A stretch of DNA of 64,000 nucleotides, from the NCBI GenBank assembly GCA_025800385.1, contig JAOXRS010000116.1, positions 186,001 to 250,000 on the forward strand. Reading direction: 5' to 3'. Positions 55,739-64,000 of the stretch are shown piece by piece. This stretch comes from Candidatus Albibeggiatoa sp. nov. NOAA (GTDB taxonomy: Bacteria; Pseudomonadota; Gammaproteobacteria; Beggiatoales; Beggiatoaceae). A model generated the notes under the pieces. That model was not told the DNA's origin. It worked only from the letters and a program-made list of their open reading frames with translations, and made no database searches. Within the stretch, counting starts at the first letter, position 1; each line of letters begins with the position of its first letter. The position numbers and the translations under genes were made by a program.

Positions 55739-55823
55739 TGTCTGAATCAGGATTCACAGGATGAAAAGATTTTCGAGAGGCAATCCAGTTAATCTATCAA
55801 TCTTAAAAATCCCGATTCTGACA
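55739..55823. repeat. imperfect palindromic repeat of the 'GAATCAGGATT' type
   Basis: TGTCTGAATCAGGATT (55739-55754) and AATCCCGATTCTGACA (55808-55823) are inverted copies matching at 14 of 16 positions. The interior holds decayed GATTTTC / AATCTTAAA words of the same series. I recall sequences of this type as widespread intergenic repeats in sulfur bacteria, cyanobacteria and others. It fills the spacer between two convergent genes and may also terminate transcription. Confidence 0.6.
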
Positions 55824-55832
55824 ACACAAAAA

Positions 55833-57911
55833 TTAACTAGCTTTCAAGCACTGCTTAAACGCTTCAATATCCGTAATTGGTGCATCGCATTGCATACCTG
55901 TACATACATAAGCCACAATATCCGCTTGAGTTTGACGTACCACAGGCATATCATCTTCCAACTGTTTCGGGATTGCAAAGCACACTTGGTGCGGCTGCGC
56001 TGAAGCAATATAAACCGCTTTCCACTCTGCCACCAGCTCAGGTTTACCTCGTAAAATAATGGTTTGTGACGGATTCATAAATTCATTCAATGCCAGCAAT
56101 AACGCACCGTGCGCATAAGGCAATTGCTCGATGTGCGCCCATGCCGCATTTAACACTTTTTCTGATGCCGTATAAAAACGCGCTTCCACCAATAAATGCC
56201 CTAAGCGATGTAACGCTGATGCAGCCACCCCATTACCACTAGGCATAGATTCATCTGCATAAGATTTAGGACGGGAAATTAATGCTTCGTGACTGTGTGC
56301 GGTAAAATAAAACCCCCCTTTTTCAGGATCGGCAAAGTCCGCGAGTAACACTTCAGCCAATTGAATCGCCAAGCTTAAATCTTGATTGCGCCAATCAGTT
56401 TGTAATAACTCTAATAAGCCATCTAACAAAAATGCATAATCATCTAAGTAAGCATTTAAGTGCGCTTTACCGTCTTTATAAGTGGCTTTTAAGCGACCAC
56501 GCTCCCACATAGTTTGTTGGATAAAATCGACCGCTTTTTGCGCGGCTTGCACATAATCATCACGACCTAATACACGCCCAGCCATGGCTAAACCTTTAAT
56601 CATTAAGCCATTCCATGACACCAAGGTTTTCTCATCACGATGTGGGCGAATTCGTTGCTCACGTTGTTTAAATAAAATCGTACATGCTTGATCTAGTTTT
56701 TCGTCAACAGTTTCAATGGGTAAATTGAACTTCTCGGCTAATTCACTGCGTTCGCGGAAAGTGTGTAAATGCCAAGCACCTTCAAAATTTGGTTTCCAGT
56801 TTAAGCCAAACTGTGTCGCGAATAGCTCATAAGTCTCTTCATCCAATAACTGTTTTACGTCTTCTTGTTGCCAAACGTAGAATTTACCTTCTTCGCCTTC
56901 AGAATCAGCATCTAATGTAGAATAAAAACCACCTTCTGGCGATTGCATTTCACGCATAACCCAATCAGCTGATTGTTGTAATACCCGCTTAAATAATTTG
57001 GCATCTTCAACGCGGTCAGTAAGTTGGCAAATTTGATAGGCTTTGGCGCAAACGCTGAGGAATGGGCCATTGTCATATAACATTTTTTCAAAGTGTGGAA
57101 TCATCCATAATTCATCCACAGAATAACGGCATAAGCCGCCACCAATATGATCGTAAATGCCGCCCAATACCATTTTCTTAAGGCTAAATAAGGCCATTTC
57201 TAAAGTTTCAGGGGCAGCTTTACCTTGTTGCTGCATCACCCAGTAGTGATCGAATAAAAATTCTAAATTGGTCAAATGGGGGAATTTAGGCGCACCACCA
57301 AAACCACCATTTACAGAATCAAAGTTCTCGCTTAATTGCTCAATGGCCTCATGTAGCGGCGTGGCAGAAATATTAGCTTGTTGTTCAGAAGCTAAGTGCT
57401 CGTATTGGTGTAAAGCGGTGGCTAAAGCGGTATTTTGTTGCTGAATTTGCTCTTGGCCTTGTTGATAAAAACCTGCGACTTTTTGCAAAATTTCATTGAA
57501 TGCGGGCAAACCATGACGCGGCTCAGGCGGGAAATACGTACCACCAAAAAATGGAATATGATCGTCAGGGGTTAAGAACATGGTCAACGGCCAACCACCT
57601 GCTTTTTGTGCCAACATGTTATGTGCTAACTGGTAAATCTTATCTAAATCAGGCCGTTCCTCACGATCGACTTTAATATTAATAAAATGCTGATTCATGA
57701 TCGCCGCAGTTTGTTCATTTTCAAACGACTCATGTGCCATCACATGACACCAATGGCAGGCCGAATAGCCAATTGATAATAAAATCGGTTTATTTTGTTG
57801 TTTAGCCAGTTGTAACGCTTCTGTTCCCCATGGATACCATTGCACAGGATTATCCGCATGTTGTTGTAAATAAGGGCTGGTTTGATTCGCTAAAGCATTG
57901 GGTGCTGACAT
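55833..57911 (-). CDS. YyaL/SPATA20-type protein: thioredoxin-like domain (DUF255) plus alpha/alpha barrel
   Basis: 692 residues from the ATG at 57911; its start, [19 protein letters not shown], fits the family better than the ATG 12 codons upstream. The N-terminal thioredoxin-like domain has the signature [13 protein letters not shown] with the CHWC pair, then [14 protein letters not shown] and [12 protein letters not shown]. The rest resembles an N-acylglucosamine 2-epimerase-like (alpha/alpha)6 barrel ([31 protein letters not shown]). The family is conserved from bacteria to man, with unclear chemistry. No signal peptide, thus cytoplasmic. It is divergent from the thiopurine methyltransferase gene. 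Confidence 0.92.
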   Translation of the reverse strand: MSAPNALANQTSPYLQQHADNPVQWYPWGTEALQLAKQQNKPILLSIGYSACHWCHVMAHESFENEQTAAIMNQHFINIKVDREERPDLDKIYQLAHNMLAQKAGGWPLTMFLTPDDHIPFFGGTYFPPEPRHGLPAFNEILQKVAGFYQQGQEQIQQQNTALATALHQYEHLASEQQANISATPLHEAIEQLSENFDSVNGGFGGAPKFPHLTNLEFLFDHYWVMQQQGKAAPETLEMALFSLKKMVLGGIYDHIGGGLCRYSVDELWMIPHFEKMLYDNGPFLSVCAKAYQICQLTDRVEDAKLFKRVLQQSADWVMREMQSPEGGFYSTLDADSEGEEGKFYVWQQEDVKQLLDEETYELFATQFGLNWKPNFEGAWHLHTFRERSELAEKFNLPIETVDEKLDQACTILFKQREQRIRPHRDEKTLVSWNGLMIKGLAMAGRVLGRDDYVQAAQKAVDFIQQTMWERGRLKATYKDGKAHLNAYLDDYAFLLDGLLELLQTDWRNQDLSLAIQLAEVLLADFADPEKGGFYFTAHSHEALISRPKSYADESMPSGNGVAASALHRLGHLLVEARFYTASEKVLNAAWAHIEQLPYAHGALLLALNEFMNPSQTIILRGKPELVAEWKAVYIASAQPHQVCFAIPKQLEDDMPVVRQTQADIVAYVCTGMQCDAPITDIEAFKQCLKAS

Positions 57912-58120
57912 GGCATATTCCAATAGTAAGTGAGGCAATGCAGACATTATGGGGACGATGGTTAAGATGACAAAGTGTGCATCTCAAAATGGCAAAAGTT
58001 TGATGATTTTTTCGATGGGCAAAAAGTACCGCAATATGTCTAATCATTACTATTTATGCTTACTGCAGAGTCGGTGATAATAAATCGCATCAATCACAAA
58101 CAACTTATTAGGAGCTATGT

Positions 58121-58753
58121 ATGCAAGCTGATTTTTGGTTTAAGCGTTGGGAAGACAATGAGATAGGATTTCATGAGGAAGCGGTGAATCCATTGCTGGC
58201 TAAACATTTTCAGGCCTTATCTTTACGAGCTAACAGTCGTGTTTTTTTACCTTTATGCGGTAAGACTTCTTCTATTCCGTGGTTGTTGTCTCTTGGTCAT
58301 AAAGTCGTGGGTATTGAGTTAAGTCAAGAAGCAATCGAGCAACTTTTTATTGATATGGGTATCAATCCAAGCATTGATGAAACAGGTGATTTTATCCATT
58401 ATCATGCTGACAATATTGATATGTATGTTGGTGATTTCTTTAATCTCACGGCGGAAATATTAGGTAAGGTCGATGCTATTTATGATAGAGGGTCTTTGGT
58501 TGCGTTACCTGAAACAATGCGATTTCAATACACCACACATTTGAAGCAAATCGCTAAAGATGCGCCGCAACTACTGATATGTTATGAATATGATGAAACC
58601 TTAAGGGAAGGCCCACCGTTTTGTATTCGTCCTGATGAGCTTAACCAGCATTATGAATATACAATGAAAGTACTTGACCGTGTGGATAATACTGATTTAG
58701 GTACTGATGAGGTCGTTGTGAAAGAAATCGTCTGGTTGTTAGAAAAAGCGTAA
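58121..58753 (+). CDS. tpm: thiopurine S-methyltransferase
   Basis: 210 residues. The N-terminus DFWFKRWEDNEIGFHEEAVN and the SAM-binding region RVFLPLCGKTSSIPWLLSLG, then VVGIELSQEAIEQLF, are typical of bacterial TPMT, as is DAIYDRGSLVALPETMR. The enzyme methylates thiopurines in the test tube; bacterial forms have been tied to methylation of selenium and tellurium oxyanions and of sulfur compounds. A strong AGGAG ribosome-binding site precedes the ATG. It ends beside a convergent AraC regulator. Confidence 0.95.
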   Translation: MQADFWFKRWEDNEIGFHEEAVNPLLAKHFQALSLRANSRVFLPLCGKTSSIPWLLSLGHKVVGIELSQEAIEQLFIDMGINPSIDETGDFIHYHADNIDMYVGDFFNLTAEILGKVDAIYDRGSLVALPETMRFQYTTHLKQIAKDAPQLLICYEYDETLREGPPFCIRPDELNQHYEYTMKVLDRVDNTDLGTDEVVVKEIVWLLEKA

Positions 58754-58763
58754 TATCAAAACA

Positions 58764-58791
58764 AAGTAGCCAATTCCACGTTGTGCTACTT
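58764..58791. terminator. hairpin between tpm and the convergent AraC gene
   Basis: AAGTAGC (58764-58770) and GCTACTT (58785-58791) form a perfect 7-bp stem; the right arm runs into the stop region of the AraC gene. Confidence 0.45.
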
Positions 58792-59607
58792 GATCCAAGT
58801 GTCTCGAAATGACTGGGGTGATTGTCCTGAAAGACGTTTAAAAAAGCGGCAAAAATAGCTGGTATCTTTGTAACCTAATTCGATTGCAATGGTTTTGATC
58901 GTTTTATTGGTAAAGGCCAGCTCTCTTCGCGCTTCGACAATCACTTTGTCATGAATCAACTGAGTCACTGTTCTGCTAAATTGTTGCCGTGTGAGTTCAT
59001 TCAATCGCTTATTGGTCATCGATAATTTTTCAGAGTAATAGCCCGTGTCCTTGCGCAAAGAAAAATCGGCATCAATCAATTTTAAAAGCTTTACCATTCT
59101 CATATCGGCAGCAGAAGGGACACTTTCATTGTCATCCAAATAACGCATTACATAACGTAAAAATCCAACCAGCAAGGTACTCATTAACTCTTTATCCGCA
59201 TTGGCTGAATGCAACTCACGTGCAATAATACTGATTAAATCTCCCAGCTCTTTTTCACCTTGCTCATCAATCCAAACATAAGGTTGTTTAGACCGATTTT
59301 GTAGAAAGAGCCGATCTATCGGTAATTGATTTTGTGTATCGATGAATTCAGCATTGAATGAAATAGCAAACAATTTGTCGGGTAAATGGTGAAGCTCATG
59401 CACTTGCCCCGGTGTAATCAAATACATCTGGCGACGGGTCATTGGATATTTAACAAAATCGATGCTTTGAGAACCTTCCCCACTCAATACCCAAAATATT
59501 TCAAAATACTCATGGCGATGTGGCACGGGCGTTTGTGGCTTACAATTAATGTCGAGCAGCTCAACATCGAACAACTGGCCAGCTGGCAACCTTTTAATAT
59601 AAATCAT
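58786..59607 (-). CDS. AraC-family transcriptional regulator
   Basis: 273 residues. The N-terminal cupin-type arm (PVPHRHEYFEIFWVLSGEGS, then YLITPGQVHELHHL) is a small-ligand sensor domain. The C-terminal AraC domain is recognisable in YYSEKLSMTNKRLNELTRQ and IAIELGYKDTSYFCRFFKRL, with the ending GQSPQSFRDTW. It starts 182 bp from the divergent small secreted protein and could control it. Ligand unknown. Confidence 0.9.
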   Translation of the reverse strand: MIYIKRLPAGQLFDVELLDINCKPQTPVPHRHEYFEIFWVLSGEGSQSIDFVKYPMTRRQMYLITPGQVHELHHLPDKLFAISFNAEFIDTQNQLPIDRLFLQNRSKQPYVWIDEQGEKELGDLISIIARELHSANADKELMSTLLVGFLRYVMRYLDDNESVPSAADMRMVKLLKLIDADFSLRKDTGYYSEKLSMTNKRLNELTRQQFSRTVTQLIHDKVIVEARRELAFTNKTIKTIAIELGYKDTSYFCRFFKRLSGQSPQSFRDTWIK

Positions 59608-59789
59608 CTAGTCTACGTAATCTCTTGATAGATTCTGTTGATATTTGAGGGTTATGTTTTTGAATTCAATCAATGCCAAACGCTTAGGTTGCTGAGACTT
59701 TTGCTTAATATCATGAAAAAATCGAGCCCCTTCACAGTCTTTTCTAGTAGCTTCACAGATTTTCATTGAAAGTAAGAGGTTACTTAATT

Positions 59790-60251
59790 ATGCTAAAAAC
59801 GACTTTATTTACTGTATTGTTACTGATTTCGAATCTATCCATTGCAGGGGAAACACTCACTTTTGCTGATACCATTGGTAAATGGAAGTTAAGTGAACCT
59901 TACTACGATGTTCGCTACAAAATAGCTTCTTGGATTGTAGGTAGAAACAAAAATAGTGAGCAAATGCAGCTGGATATTAAAAGTGATTCGGATATTGTAT
60001 TTACTCGAATGTTGAGTAAAGGTAGACTTCAGACAATTCAAGCAAGCCAAGTGCAAATCGTTGATGATGTTTATATTATTTGGCTACCATGGGAAAAGGG
60101 AGGAAAGTATAAGCTCGTACTGGCTGGTTGGGGTTCAAAATATTCTGATTCAAAGCGGCTCTTTGGCCAGATTTATTTATACAATGATGAAGGGCTATTT
60201 AATGGTTGGTCAGTGACTTTTGAGCCTGATACATCGGAGGTGAAACGGTAG
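59790..60251 (+). CDS. small secreted hypothetical protein
   Basis: 153 residues from the ATG at 59790 (AGAGG about ten bases upstream); an in-frame TTG at 59766 is less likely. The signal peptide MLKTTLFTVLLLISNLSIAG is clear. The mature part has a repeated beta pattern with several Trp (DTIGKWKLSEPYYDVRY, VYIIWLPWEKGGKYKLVLAG, then FNGWSVTFEPD), suggesting a beta-sandwich or lipocalin-like fold. No Cys in the mature protein. I do not recognise a family. It lies divergent from an AraC regulator and is followed by a strong terminator. Confidence 0.7.
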   Translation: MLKTTLFTVLLLISNLSIAGETLTFADTIGKWKLSEPYYDVRYKIASWIVGRNKNSEQMQLDIKSDSDIVFTRMLSKGRLQTIQASQVQIVDDVYIIWLPWEKGGKYKLVLAGWGSKYSDSKRLFGQIYLYNDEGLFNGWSVTFEPDTSEVKR

Positions 60252-60303
60252 ACAAAAATAATTAGATTGGACTATTGATTAATAATTCTTAGTTTAGCCA
60301 GCT

Positions 60304-60353
60304 AACTATAGATGCTCAATATGTCTAAGTATGCAATACAGAGCATCTAAGTT
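60304..60353. terminator. terminator between convergent genes
   Basis: AACTATAGATGCTC (60304-60317) and GAGCATCTAAGTT (60341-60353) pair over 13 positions with one bulged base and a 23-base loop; TGTTC follows. It serves the small secreted protein and the nSTAND gene. Confidence 0.65.
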
Positions 60354-60376
60354 GTGTTCTAACAATTAGGTATCAA

Positions 60377-63300
60377 TTAATAAATCTCTCCTAAATTATA
60401 TAAAAGCAGCTCACCTTGAGTTAACGGTACAGCTAACTGACAAGCCCCTTCATCACACTGAAAATCCACATCCCATAACGCATTACCACTAATGGTAGGA
60501 AGTTGAATTTTAAATAAAGCCTGCTGAGTTTCTAAATCCCAAAACCGCACGGTTGTATCGCCACTTGCCGTTACCAATTGAGCACTATCAGGACTGAAAA
60601 TCGCACGATGAATTGTTTGCTCATGCCCTTCTAATACCTGTTCGATACGCCGTGCTTGAACATCATAGACTTTAACTAATTGATTTCGCTGCGTGATTGC
60701 AATCCGTTGGTCATCAGGACTAAAGCTTGCCCACATCACAGAACTATTAACCTGATCCAAATCATCAAACCGAGGCTTGTCCTCAATCCATTCTTGATCC
60801 AAATACCACAAGCGAGTGATACCATCACGGCTACCACTGACTAACTGTTTCCCTGTGCTATCAAAATCAACGCTGTGCACTCTATCCTCGTGTGCTTTAA
60901 ACAAACGTCCTTGCTCTTCACCAATCGTAAATAAACCAATGTGACCATCATAACTGGCAGTAGCCACTGTTTTATTATCTGGGGCAAAGGTCGCGCTATA
61001 AATGGCTTTTTCATGTCCTGAGAAATTTTGTACAAACACTAAACCATCCGTAGTCACTTCCCATAACCGAGCCAAACGATCAAAGCTAGCAGAAATAAGA
61101 TATTGCCCATTAGGGCTGAAATCTAAACGTTGTACATCACGTCCATGCGCTGCATATTGCGCCAATAAAACCCCATCAGCCGCTCGATATAAGCGCAATA
61201 TCCCATCAGCAAAACCCACAGCAACCCATTGATTATTTGGAGAAATAGCGACAGAAGCTGGTTCACTTGGTAATGCAATACGTTGATATGGGGTATTGAC
61301 ATCCCAGCGCAATATTTTGCCATCATAACCTGCGCTGAATAACTCATTTTGCTGCGCATTGGAAATCAACATATTGATGCTAGCATGATGCCCTTGCAAT
61401 ACCCGTAAGGCTGCACCATTTTCCACATCCCAGATTCGAATAGTGGAATCTCGACTAGCAGACGCTAACAGTTTACCTTGTTGTAGGAACTTCAATGAAA
61501 ATACATTATTAGTATGACCTTTAAACGCATAGGTTGTTTTGTCCGTAAATGAGTCAAATAGACGGACGACTGTGCCTCCTGTTTTGTCACTGCCCCATAG
61601 CGTTGCAATATGCTGATTATCAGGTGCATAATCCAATGCTAAAAAGCCTTTAAAACCACGCTCATTGCCTACAGGTCGACCTGTTTCAATATCCCAAATC
61701 ATTAATGGATACCCTTTATCAGACACCGCAGCGACATGTGTATTATTTTTATTAAAGGCAATACGCGAGATACTGCCTCTGTTACCTGTTAAAACATTAA
61801 GTGGCTCTAAGCTTTTATCTTCTAACACTTTCCATAACTGTACTTGTTCTGAGTTACCGCCTGAGGCTAAATATTGTCCATCAGAACTCAATGCTAATGC
61901 ATAAACCTGTTCCGCTGTTTGCTGGGTGCTAATAATTTCACCAGAGCCAGCAATCCATGTCACCAACTTGCCGTCATTACCTGCACTGATAACGCATTGG
62001 CCACCAGAATGAAATACAACGGCTTTAACAGTTTGCTCATGCCCAACAAATTCACGAATTAAATCACCTGTTTCCACATCAAATAAAACCAGCTTACCTT
62101 TTTCACCACCCGCAACTAAAAGCTGTTGGCTAGGGCTAATATCCAAAGCATACAAAGGTACATCTACACCTGTATAGGTTTGTATCGGTGAGTCACTCAT
62201 CAGCTTGTTACTAAACCACTGTAATAAGTTCCGTGCATGAACACGAGATGCTGGTACTTTGTCATCTAAACGTTCTGAGGCCGCCAATAATTCACGCGCT
62301 TGGGCATAATCATCAATTTGTGCTGATAAACCCGCATGAGTGAGTTTTGACTGGAATAATTCCTCAGTACGTTTTTGCTCTGCACGTTCTGCTAAATGTT
62401 CTGCATGTTTGGCGTTTTCACTTTCAACATAGCTATAACCTGCTAATACAGCCAAGATAACGGCAATCAGTATCGCAGCTAATGCCACTATACGAGCGGA
62501 ACGCAACTGACGTTCTTTGGCTTCTTGCTCCGCTTTCTCACTGGCTTTTAAAAATTTTAAGGCAATAGGAAACTCTTGAGCATCAGTAAAACGCTGCGCC
62601 CAGACTTTATTGGGGTGTTCCTGATCGCGCCAACGTGTGGCCAGTGCTAAATCAACCCCTGACCATAACTCTGCTTTATCTTGTTTCCAGCGCACGGCAC
62701 AATCGGCTAAACGCAGATATAATTTTACAGACTCACGTTCTTTGCTAGTCCACGCCTGTAACCGTACCCAGTGGCGAATTAAACTTTCATGGGTAATATC
62801 GATGAGTGTGCTTGGTTTTAAAGCCACTTCTGGAGGCGGCATCAAAAATCGACGACTAGAACGACGGAATACGTCAACCACTTCGGCGACTTGTTGCCAT
62901 TCTACTTCTGCCAATGTTGCCACATCGTCTAAACGAATTGGATGGCGTAAATCAGGGCGATCAATAATACTTTCACATAAATTTCTAAATAAAATCTCAG
63001 CAATGCGACGTTGTTTTGGGTTTAACTCTGTAAACGCTTGATCTGCATGACGAGATAAAGATTTAGTTAAGCCGCCTAATTCTTGATAATGGCTCAGTGT
63101 TAAGGTATTTTTACCTTTAGCCTGACATTGCCACCACATCTGCATTAAAACATGCTGCATCAATGGCAAAGGATCAGGATCATCATTCATATCATTGAGT
63201 AAATGCGTCACCAAAATTGGTTCAATTTCACCACCAAAAACTTTAATGGGTTGTTCAATCGCATCACGTAGTTGATCGCGCTGTAATCGCGGCGTTAAAA

Positions 63301-63943
63301 ATAAACCTTGGCTAATCGCCTCGGGTAAATGATGAAATTGTTGACATTCACCTAAGAAATCTAAACGCATGGTGATGACGACATATACATTAGGATGTTG
63401 ACAAGCTTGTAATAATAAAGCGATAAAAGCAGTCACATCATCACGATGAATACTGCCATATCTAAATAGTTCTTCGAATTGGTCAACTAAAATTAATAAA
63501 TTGGTACGTGATGGCAAAGGGGTTTGTTGTAGAAACTCATGTAACCCGAAAGGCCCACGATATAAGTGGTTTGATTGCACATACACAACACCTTCAGGAA
63601 AAGATAATTTCCCATCAAATTGATTGAAATAGTCTGGACCTAACACATTGTCAGCGAGTAAGGCTTCGGCTAATTGTTGGAAAGGTTGGCGGCTAGGGTG
63701 CATCTCAGCGATTTTCCAGCGTGAACCTGCACTGGCAAATAAACCTTGTTCTAATGCTGATAATAGCCCTGTACGTACTAAAGAGGATTTACCACTACCA
63801 GAAGGGCCAACAACGGCTAAAAACTGCTTTTCACCTTGAGAGAGCTGCTCAATGAGTTGATCGATATGCGTTTCGCGCCCGAAAAAAATATCTGTTTCAT
63901 GGCGCGCAAAAGGACGTAAGCCGGGATAAGGATATTCACTCAT
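60377..63943 (-). CDS. nSTAND1 NTPase with 14 WD40 repeats
   Basis: 1188 residues from the ATG at 63943, which overlaps the stop of the upstream gene by four bases (ATGA). The start SEYPYPGLRPFARHETDIFF is the nSTAND1 hallmark. The P-loop is GPSGSGKSSLV (about 46-56) and Walker B is LLILVDQFEELF. A transmembrane helix (about 483-505, IVALAAILIAVILAVLAGYS) separates it from a helical linker. From about 590 to the end I count 14 WD40 blades, enough for two seven-bladed propellers (for example SASRDSTIRIWDV and TASGDTTVRFWDL). STAND ATPases with WD40 sensors are found in signalling, conflict and programmed-death systems; the effector would be encoded by the upstream gene or elsewhere. Confidence 0.9.
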   Translation of the reverse strand: MSEYPYPGLRPFARHETDIFFGRETHIDQLIEQLSQGEKQFLAVVGPSGSGKSSLVRTGLLSALEQGLFASAGSRWKIAEMHPSRQPFQQLAEALLADNVLGPDYFNQFDGKLSFPEGVVYVQSNHLYRGPFGLHEFLQQTPLPSRTNLLILVDQFEELFRYGSIHRDDVTAFIALLLQACQHPNVYVVITMRLDFLGECQQFHHLPEAISQGLFLTPRLQRDQLRDAIEQPIKVFGGEIEPILVTHLLNDMNDDPDPLPLMQHVLMQMWWQCQAKGKNTLTLSHYQELGGLTKSLSRHADQAFTELNPKQRRIAEILFRNLCESIIDRPDLRHPIRLDDVATLAEVEWQQVAEVVDVFRRSSRRFLMPPPEVALKPSTLIDITHESLIRHWVRLQAWTSKERESVKLYLRLADCAVRWKQDKAELWSGVDLALATRWRDQEHPNKVWAQRFTDAQEFPIALKFLKASEKAEQEAKERQLRSARIVALAAILIAVILAVLAGYSYVESENAKHAEHLAERAEQKRTEELFQSKLTHAGLSAQIDDYAQARELLAASERLDDKVPASRVHARNLLQWFSNKLMSDSPIQTYTGVDVPLYALDISPSQQLLVAGGEKGKLVLFDVETGDLIREFVGHEQTVKAVVFHSGGQCVISAGNDGKLVTWIAGSGEIISTQQTAEQVYALALSSDGQYLASGGNSEQVQLWKVLEDKSLEPLNVLTGNRGSISRIAFNKNNTHVAAVSDKGYPLMIWDIETGRPVGNERGFKGFLALDYAPDNQHIATLWGSDKTGGTVVRLFDSFTDKTTYAFKGHTNNVFSLKFLQQGKLLASASRDSTIRIWDVENGAALRVLQGHHASINMLISNAQQNELFSAGYDGKILRWDVNTPYQRIALPSEPASVAISPNNQWVAVGFADGILRLYRAADGVLLAQYAAHGRDVQRLDFSPNGQYLISASFDRLARLWEVTTDGLVFVQNFSGHEKAIYSATFAPDNKTVATASYDGHIGLFTIGEEQGRLFKAHEDRVHSVDFDSTGKQLVSGSRDGITRLWYLDQEWIEDKPRFDDLDQVNSSVMWASFSPDDQRIAITQRNQLVKVYDVQARRIEQVLEGHEQTIHRAIFSPDSAQLVTASGDTTVRFWDLETQQALFKIQLPTISGNALWDVDFQCDEGACQLAVPLTQGELLLYNLGEIY

Positions 63944-64000
63944 TGTTGTAAAGCCTGTATAAAATCTTGCAAACACTGGTCTGTTAGCTGCGTTGATGAA
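63940..64000 (-). CDS. 3' end of an upstream gene, cut by the window edge
   Basis: The minus strand is open from the edge to a TGA (63942-63940) that overlaps the ATG of the nSTAND gene as ATGA, a common sign of translational coupling. The last 19 residues read SSTQLTDQCLQDFIQALQQ, a plausible protein end. Too little is visible to name a family, but it is the expected place of the effector or sensor partner of the nSTAND protein. Confidence 0.55.
   Translation of the reverse strand, partial: SSTQLTDQCLQDFIQALQQ

Overview
The window is AT-rich chromosomal DNA of a gammaproteobacterium. Nearest-looking relatives are colourless sulfur bacteria and other Thiotrichales (Beggiatoa/Thiothrix-like). 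This rests on protein resemblance recalled from memory and on the mix of genes: guaA, glyS, nadK, glgA and GAPDH beside giant modular secreted proteins, CHAT/TPR and nSTAND-WD40 proteins, and a sulfur-flavoured redox set. No rRNA, recognisable tRNA or CRISPR array was seen.

Layout. 0-1.5 kb: end of an MCE-type lipid-transport operon (MCE protein plus PqiC-like lipoprotein) on the minus strand. 1.7-2.1 kb: a compact unit with a good sigma70-like promoter, two very small unrecognised ORFs and a terminator. 2.4-5 kb: a Tat-exported molybdopterin oxidoreductase of the DMSO-reductase family, preceded by a terminator-like hairpin. 5.1-7.4 kb: a class III nucleotide-cyclase-like protein with substituted active-site positions. 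7.9-14.5 kb: a P1B-like ATPase, a TauE/SafE permease, a flavin monooxygenase and a sulfotransferase, all on the plus strand. 14.6-16.2 kb: an encapsulated-ferritin-like protein without a shell gene nearby, and an mqsRA toxin-antitoxin pair with an operator and a possible RNA switch in its leader. 16.7-23.8 kb: one 2371-residue mosaic secreted protein.

24-42 kb is mostly housekeeping and metabolism (GAPDH, YdeP-like molybdoenzyme, amidase, YhaN-like ATPase, guaA, glgA, glyS), with an Rpn-type nuclease and an apparently frameshifted PD-(D/E)XK nuclease between them. 42-52 kb carries two tandem ABC-type substrate-binding paralogues without transporter genes, a multidomain subtilase, nadK, and two spondin-domain secreted proteins divergent from an AraC regulator. 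52-64 kb is accessory: a CHAT-TPR gene broken into two remnants, a TnpB element between them with 20-bp terminal inverted repeats and a 5-bp flanking repeat, a YyaL-type thioredoxin protein, thiopurine methyltransferase, another AraC regulator, and an nSTAND1 NTPase with a 14-blade WD40 region that overlaps the end of an upstream gene cut off by the window edge.

The best candidates for something undescribed are the competing-pairing leader of mqsRA, the TIR-bounded TnpB element, the shell-less EncFtn, the two-small-ORF unit at 1.7-2.1 kb, and the nSTAND-WD40 operon at the right edge. All calls come from reading the sequence and from family knowledge; no database search was run.
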